Assembly (NCBI GenBank): GCA_963082975.1
Contig: OY720344.1
Location: forward strand, 65,004,546-65,068,545
Direction of reading: 5' to 3'
DNA: 64,000 nt
DNA from: Labia minor
Taxonomy: Eukaryota > Arthropoda > Insecta > Dermaptera > Spongiphoridae
Under the pieces are notes generated by a model. That model did no database searches. It was given only the letters and a program-made list of their open reading frames with translations, and was not told the origin of the DNA. Within the stretch, counting starts at the first letter, position 1, and each line of letters starts with the position of its first letter. Made by a program: the position numbers and the translations under genes. Of this stretch, positions 59,628 through 64,000 are shown in pieces.

Positions 59628-59754
59628 AAATTATCTGATCTGAATGACAATGAAAGTGAAAAATGATGTTAAGGAAAGGAAAAGTATAAGGATGTTAACA
59701 AATAAAATAAAACAATTATTTTAATCACAATAAAGAAAATTTATTTTCTGAATA

Positions 59755-60145
59755 ATTGGTGATCCCCCTCTAACAGCTCGAATACGATTCCGCATCGACC
59801 TTATAAGATTTTTTATAAAATCTTGGGGGATGTTCCCCCATTCTTCCAACAAAGCTCTTTTGAGCGTTGAGCTCAATGGTTGAAGGTGCCGGATTTCTTG
59901 CTCGAACCCTTTGTTTGAGGTGGTTCCACATATGCTCTATAGCAGTGGTGCGCAACCCGTAGGTCGCGAGAAAAATTTTCAGGGTCGCCAAATTTAAAGA
60001 ACTTTATATAACAATAAAAAAAATATAGCGCGCTCGTAATCCCGTAACAAATTTTTTCAAAAAAATGGAGGTCGCAAATGAAGATAGGTTGCGCACCACT
60101 GCTCTATAGGATTCATGTCTGGGCTATATACTCTCTATCACACCA
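59755..60145 (-). pseudogene. Tc1-like transposase C-terminus, split by a hAT MITE
   Basis: On the minus strand, SPDMNP (about 60130-60110) precedes the hAT insertion, and on its far side the frame goes on as IEHMWNHLKQRVRARNPAPS to a stop near 59770. The S-P-D-x-N-P-I-E-x-x-W pattern is the third-catalytic-aspartate region of Tc1/mariner transposases of the Tc1 type. Only the C-terminal about 90 residues survive, with a frameshift after the APSTIEL segment. Upstream sequence is not recognisable. Confidence 0.85.
59943..60101. mobile_element. hAT-type MITE, 159 bp, inside Tc1 remnant
   Basis: Ends CAGTGGTGCGCAACC and GGTTGCGCACCACTG are perfect inverted repeats. Perfect 8-bp duplication CTCTATAG (59935-59942 and 60102-60109), which is itself part of the Tc1 transposase coding sequence. 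Non-coding. Confidence 0.95.
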
Positions 60146-60189
60146 CCAGACCCTACTAACATTGTGAGCTCGTTACCAACTAAATCAAA

Positions 60190-61770
60190 GTTAAAATAGG
60201 TAAATGATAAATAGTTAGTATTTTCTGTAAAAACTTATCATAAAAAAAGATAGGTTTTAATATTAAATATTTTTTAAAAATTCAATTATAAATTTATTTT
60301 TTCTTATTAGCATATTTTGATAAATTTTTATTTTCTTTCTATTTATTCATTTGTTTGAGAAATTACTAACAACTAGGAATAATTAAGGCTCTGTGGACTA
60401 TTTTTTTTTATTATTATTATTATAATAGTTTCAGTATTTTGAATCTTGTTAAATTAACTAAATTAATATAACTAAATAATTTGTTATACAAATTTTATGT
60501 TTGTTTTTAGTCATTTTTTATCTTATACATTACTATACGTTAAAATTATCAAATTTTCAATTTATTTTTTAATATGTATTCTTTACAAAATGTATGATTG
60601 ATGTATAAGTTAAATTTGATTTTGTGTTGTTATATAATTACGATGGGGCTCTACATAATAAATGAAAAATCGGAATCATGCTCACATTCTCTATCCCTGT
60701 TTTATAATAAATATAATCAACGTATAATAAAAAACATGAAAAAGATAGGAAATTAAATTCTGATTTCTAGAATCAATTACGTCTTTCGATAATAATTTTC
60801 TTCTATTTCTATGGAACAATTATCATGTTAAAGAAGAAAGACGTTCTTTCTTTAATCATGAATAGAAAAAGATTCATTTAGAGAGCAGAGCAATTCAGTC
60901 TCAATTGACTCCCAACTGGAACCCTCATGTTTCCTTTCAAAATTTCCTCTTTCTCTCTTTCACTCCCCGTTTCCACTACCCTCACCATTCCATCTGCTCT
61001 TTAAAAAGCAGCAACCATCTATTGGATTTGCGTGAGTGGGTGTGTATTCCGTTTTGACTTGTGGAAGACAAGACGATTTGAAAATCCCATTACACGTCTG
61101 GAAATAATGACGCAAAATCTTTGCTTGCACATCAGTAATTTTTTATAAAGGTCTTAACCTTCCAACTCTTTCACTGCTTTTGTTATCTACAATAAGATTT
61201 GTTTTTAAATAAACGAAAATTATTAAATAGGGCGACAAACCAACAGTTGCTGCTATTCATCACGCTCCTTTTACCACACTCAACAATTTTCTTCTTGAAT
61301 TTACTTTTTTTTACCTTTTGAATTTCTTTACATTCTAATAAAAAATGAAAAAATATTATTAAATGTAAAAAGAAAATCTAAATGGATAATATATACATAC
61401 TTTGATTTATTAAATTATAAATGAATAAACAAAATAAAATTCAAATTACATCAAAATAATTTAATTAGTTAGTGAATTTGAATATTAGATATAAACATTT
61501 GTTACTATAATATTATTAATTTATTCAATGTTTATCTTTTTTTTTATACATACATTTAATATACTTAATAATATACTATTTTAATTAATTTAAATTTAAT
61601 CTAGCTAGTTAATAATGATCAGATAAATATTTGTCAATTTTAGATAAAATACATTACATTACTTTTGTTTTATTTTAGATTTATTTTATATTTATACCTA
61701 TGTCTTGAAGGTGTTAAAAAAGTTTTTTTTTAAGAATATTTTAAAAATAGAAAAATCTATGATTTTGATT
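60190..61770. other. AT-rich DNA, one richer patch at 60880-61290
   Basis: No gene supported. The patch at about 60880-61290 has more balanced composition, pyrimidine-rich parts and no repeat match, and could be a regulatory or untranslated region. Confidence 0.45.
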
Positions 61771-61779
61771 AGATTAGAC

Positions 61780-62267
61780 CAGGGGTTCTCAAATTTTTTC
61801 TTCTATAGACCCCCTGTAGGAATTTTATTTATTTCATCAACCCCTACCTAAGGAATATATATATATATATACATATACATCTATTGTGTGTGTGCAAAAG
61901 CTACCACAGACGACTCATTTTAAAACACATAGTAATAGGGAAATGAGGGGAAATTGTATAGAAGAAAGAAACTGAAATATCAATAAATATATCTATATTT
62001 TTAATGATTAAATTTAAGACATAATAATAAAAAACAAAAACATTAATATTTTACAAAATTATATTAGTGTGATGGATGGTCTTGATGTTTTTGTGCGATT
62101 TCTTTTATGTTTGGCCTAAAAGTTTTATTCTTAAATCTCCCCTTTTAATTTATTTTTTTACTAAAGAGACATCCATAGACCCCCAACAGACCCCTTGGTG
62201 ATCATAGACCCCCATGAAGTCCCATAGACCCCCAGGGGGTCCACATGGACCCCTTTGAGAATAGCTG
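61780..62267. mobile_element. hAT-type element, 488 bp
   Basis: Ends CAGGGGTTCTCAAA and TTTGAGAATAGCTG are inverted repeats with a few mismatches. Flanked by GATTAGAC (61772-61779) and GATTAGAG (62268-62275), an 8-bp duplication with one change. AGACCCCC repeats lie near both ends. The 78-codon minus frame is a by-product of these repeats. Confidence 0.85.
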
Positions 62268-62749
62268 GATTAGAGCCTTTGTCTGGATTTCCTAGTATCT
62301 GTCTCTTCACATATACCGGTAAACTTAAATGTATTAGTATACATTTTTTTTTATGAAACCCTTCAAATAATCTATAAATTATACATTTATAATACATAGG
62401 TCCACCAACAAATATTTGTTATAATTATTAATTTTCAAAGACAAACAAAATAAAATACTACTCATTTCTAAAATGACTTGTTAAACTGCCCAAAATTTTA
62501 CACTACATTTACAATTTTACTTCTACAGTACGGTGTTTTTCATTGTAACAGATAAAAAATTCCTGAAATAATAAAATATAAAGAAATGAAAAATTGTAAT
62601 TATTTATAATTTTATTTCATTATTTTTATAATACATTTTTTAGAAATATAATATTTATTATAATTAGATGATTTAATATTTGTTACCTAAGTAGTGAGAA
62701 GAAAATGTGAGATAAACTAATTTGAGTTTTAGGAACATTTATATAGGTC

Positions 62750-63420
62750 ATTAGAAAAGGGCGTGCACTTCTTGAGAGGGGGTTCACATCGCATCATTTC
62801 CCTCTGAAAAGTTTTCTAAAGACCAAAACAAACCGAGTTAAAGTCAGCCTCATAAACTCACAAGTGTTCTCTCAAGTCATGAGCATTAACAGGACAACAA
62901 ACAGCCCTGAAAAGTGAGAAGAGTTTAAAAAAAACGGTGTTCCCATCTTCTGGAAAATAAAATTAGATCAAGTTTTTCCTGGTTGATGTTTGCCAAACGC
63001 CAAATCCATTGGTAAATGTGAATTGGTGGTAGACGTCCGTGTGTGTTTGGCTTAGTAGGAATATTGTTCGCGTTAATTGAGCCAAGTTTCAATGGGTTGC
63101 CGACGAGCAAAACGCGACAACGACGACGAATCAACTACTTGCGATGTGGATGCGGCCAACTTCTGGCGTGTCGTAGACGCCGATTAATCGCTTGGGTCGG
63201 CGAAACGTTCTATGGTTTTGGGAGTGGTGGTGGGAGGGGGGGATGATGAGATCCTGGACAAGAAGGACCAGTCAGAGCTCTTGTAAAAGAGAGAGAGAGA
63301 GAGCGAAGCAGACAACCATTCACTCTTACCCTTCTTGCTCTTTGTCTTCTTATCAAGTCAAAACCAAGTTTCAGTTGTCACCTCCCTCTGAGGATCACCC
63401 CTGAAATCGTGCTGAGTTTG
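62750..63420. promoter_or_regulatory. unique higher-GC block, possible exon or promoter
   Basis: About 670 bp with the longest stretch of balanced composition outside transposons. 63060-63260 is CpG-containing (GCGACAACGACGACG) and open in two plus-strand frames (63043-63246 and 63192-63404), neither similar to a family I know. A (GA)n run lies at 63289-63304. No splice or start signal stands out, so I call only a candidate functional block. Confidence 0.3.
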
Positions 63421-63723
63421 TTTTATAGTCACAATATAAAATGGATAATACAATTTATATTGACAATCATTAAAAAGTTTAATTGTATACTATTATTTGA
63501 TCGTAAATTTTTTTTCTTCTTGTGATCATGATATAAGAAATTTTTAGGAAAAATGTAATTTTCCAACATCAGTTAAAGGTTTAACTTAAGAAATCTTGCA
63601 AAAATAATATATTAAACAAGATAATTTTACAAAACTGTAAAAAATTAATTAGTGTCAAAAAACATTAAATGAGTTATGAATGAAAAATGAAAAATATTTG
63701 ACAACAGTTAATATTATAACCAT

Positions 63724-63759
63724 AACAATACCTCCCTTACTATCGTCGGTCGGTAAAAA
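63724..63759 (+). repeat. solo terminal unit of family A
   Basis: Third stand-alone copy of the 36-bp end unit in the window, same limits (AACAATACCTCCC to CGGTAAAAA), no body. Confidence 0.85.
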
Positions 63760-63834
63760 TAATTCAAAAAATTATTGAAAATACATAGATATGTCACAAG
63801 TAAAAGTGATGAATAATTGCGAAAGATTTATATA

Positions 63835-64000
63835 CGAGGGTGGTCCTATAAATACTTATACTCACCGCTTGATGGCGCCAGTGACGTAAGGACAATTTAC
63901 TATTGTGTAGTACAATTCTCGAAATTTCAACCGGATCGGACTCATGGTTTTGTTTTGACCTGGTGTGGAAGCGGGCGTGTCCGTGAATTTTAGAAAAATG
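63835..64000 (+). mobile_element. mariner-like element 5' end, cut by window edge
   Basis: The left terminal repeat CGAGGGTGGTCCTATAAATA follows TA (63833-63834). About 160 bp of 5' untranslated-type sequence follow, and the last bases are an ATG in good position for a transposase start. The first 8 bases equal those of the mariner at 9705 but the rest differs, so it is another lineage. Whether the transposase is intact lies beyond the window. Confidence 0.7.

Overview
The window is about 64 kb of AT-rich animal nuclear DNA. It has no operons, no long open reading frames and no recognisable complete host gene. The mix of mobile elements (mariner and Tc1 transposases, hAT miniatures with 8-bp target duplications, Helitrons ending in hairpin plus CTAG, a non-LTR retrotransposon with a GATA-rich tail, and a gypsy-like LTR element) points to a metazoan, most likely an arthropod. 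I cannot name the species. The setting is best read as a large intron or intergenic desert that has collected and stacked transposons.

Layout. 0-6 kb: AT-rich unique DNA with microsatellites and two candidate small exons (2374-2449 and 2827-2901) that read through in one phase. 6.2-9.6 kb: LINE 3' pieces, a Helitron 5' end, a Helitron 3' end, and a Helitron nested in a hAT miniature. 9.7-12.3 kb: a mariner split by a microsatellite-bearing repeat (family A), a fold-back MITE, and a second mariner with a D34D catalytic pair. 12.6-19.6 kb: a possible regulatory island, repeat family X, a LINE 3' end, and a GC-rich island with a perfect RFX X-box. 19.6-35 kb: mostly AT-rich unique DNA, with copies of families A, B and X and a second LINE type. 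35.5-39.7 kb: a hAT-like fragment, a MITE inserted at the edge of an LTR, and a 2.8-kb LTR retrotransposon on the minus strand that has gag and protease but no reverse transcriptase or integrase. 41.9-49.4 kb: more LINE 3' ends, a long-TIR MITE, a GC-rich block and an internally deleted LINE. 51-62.3 kb: five hAT-type elements with recognisable 8-bp duplications, a cluster of family X, Helitrons, and a Tc1 remnant split by a hAT miniature. 62.7-64 kb: a unique higher-GC block, a solo repeat end, and the start of another mariner.

The genes do not form a pathway. What links them is insertion history. Several nestings can be read exactly from target-site duplications: Helitron in hAT, hAT in Tc1, family A in mariner, and MITE in LTR. 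Three Helitron 3' ends carry the same LINE 3' sequence in the same relative orientation, which suggests capture by, or insertion into, an ancestral Helitron. Two short, modular repeat families (A/B and X) show features of DINE-1/HINE-like non-autonomous Helentrons and are the best candidates for something undescribed.
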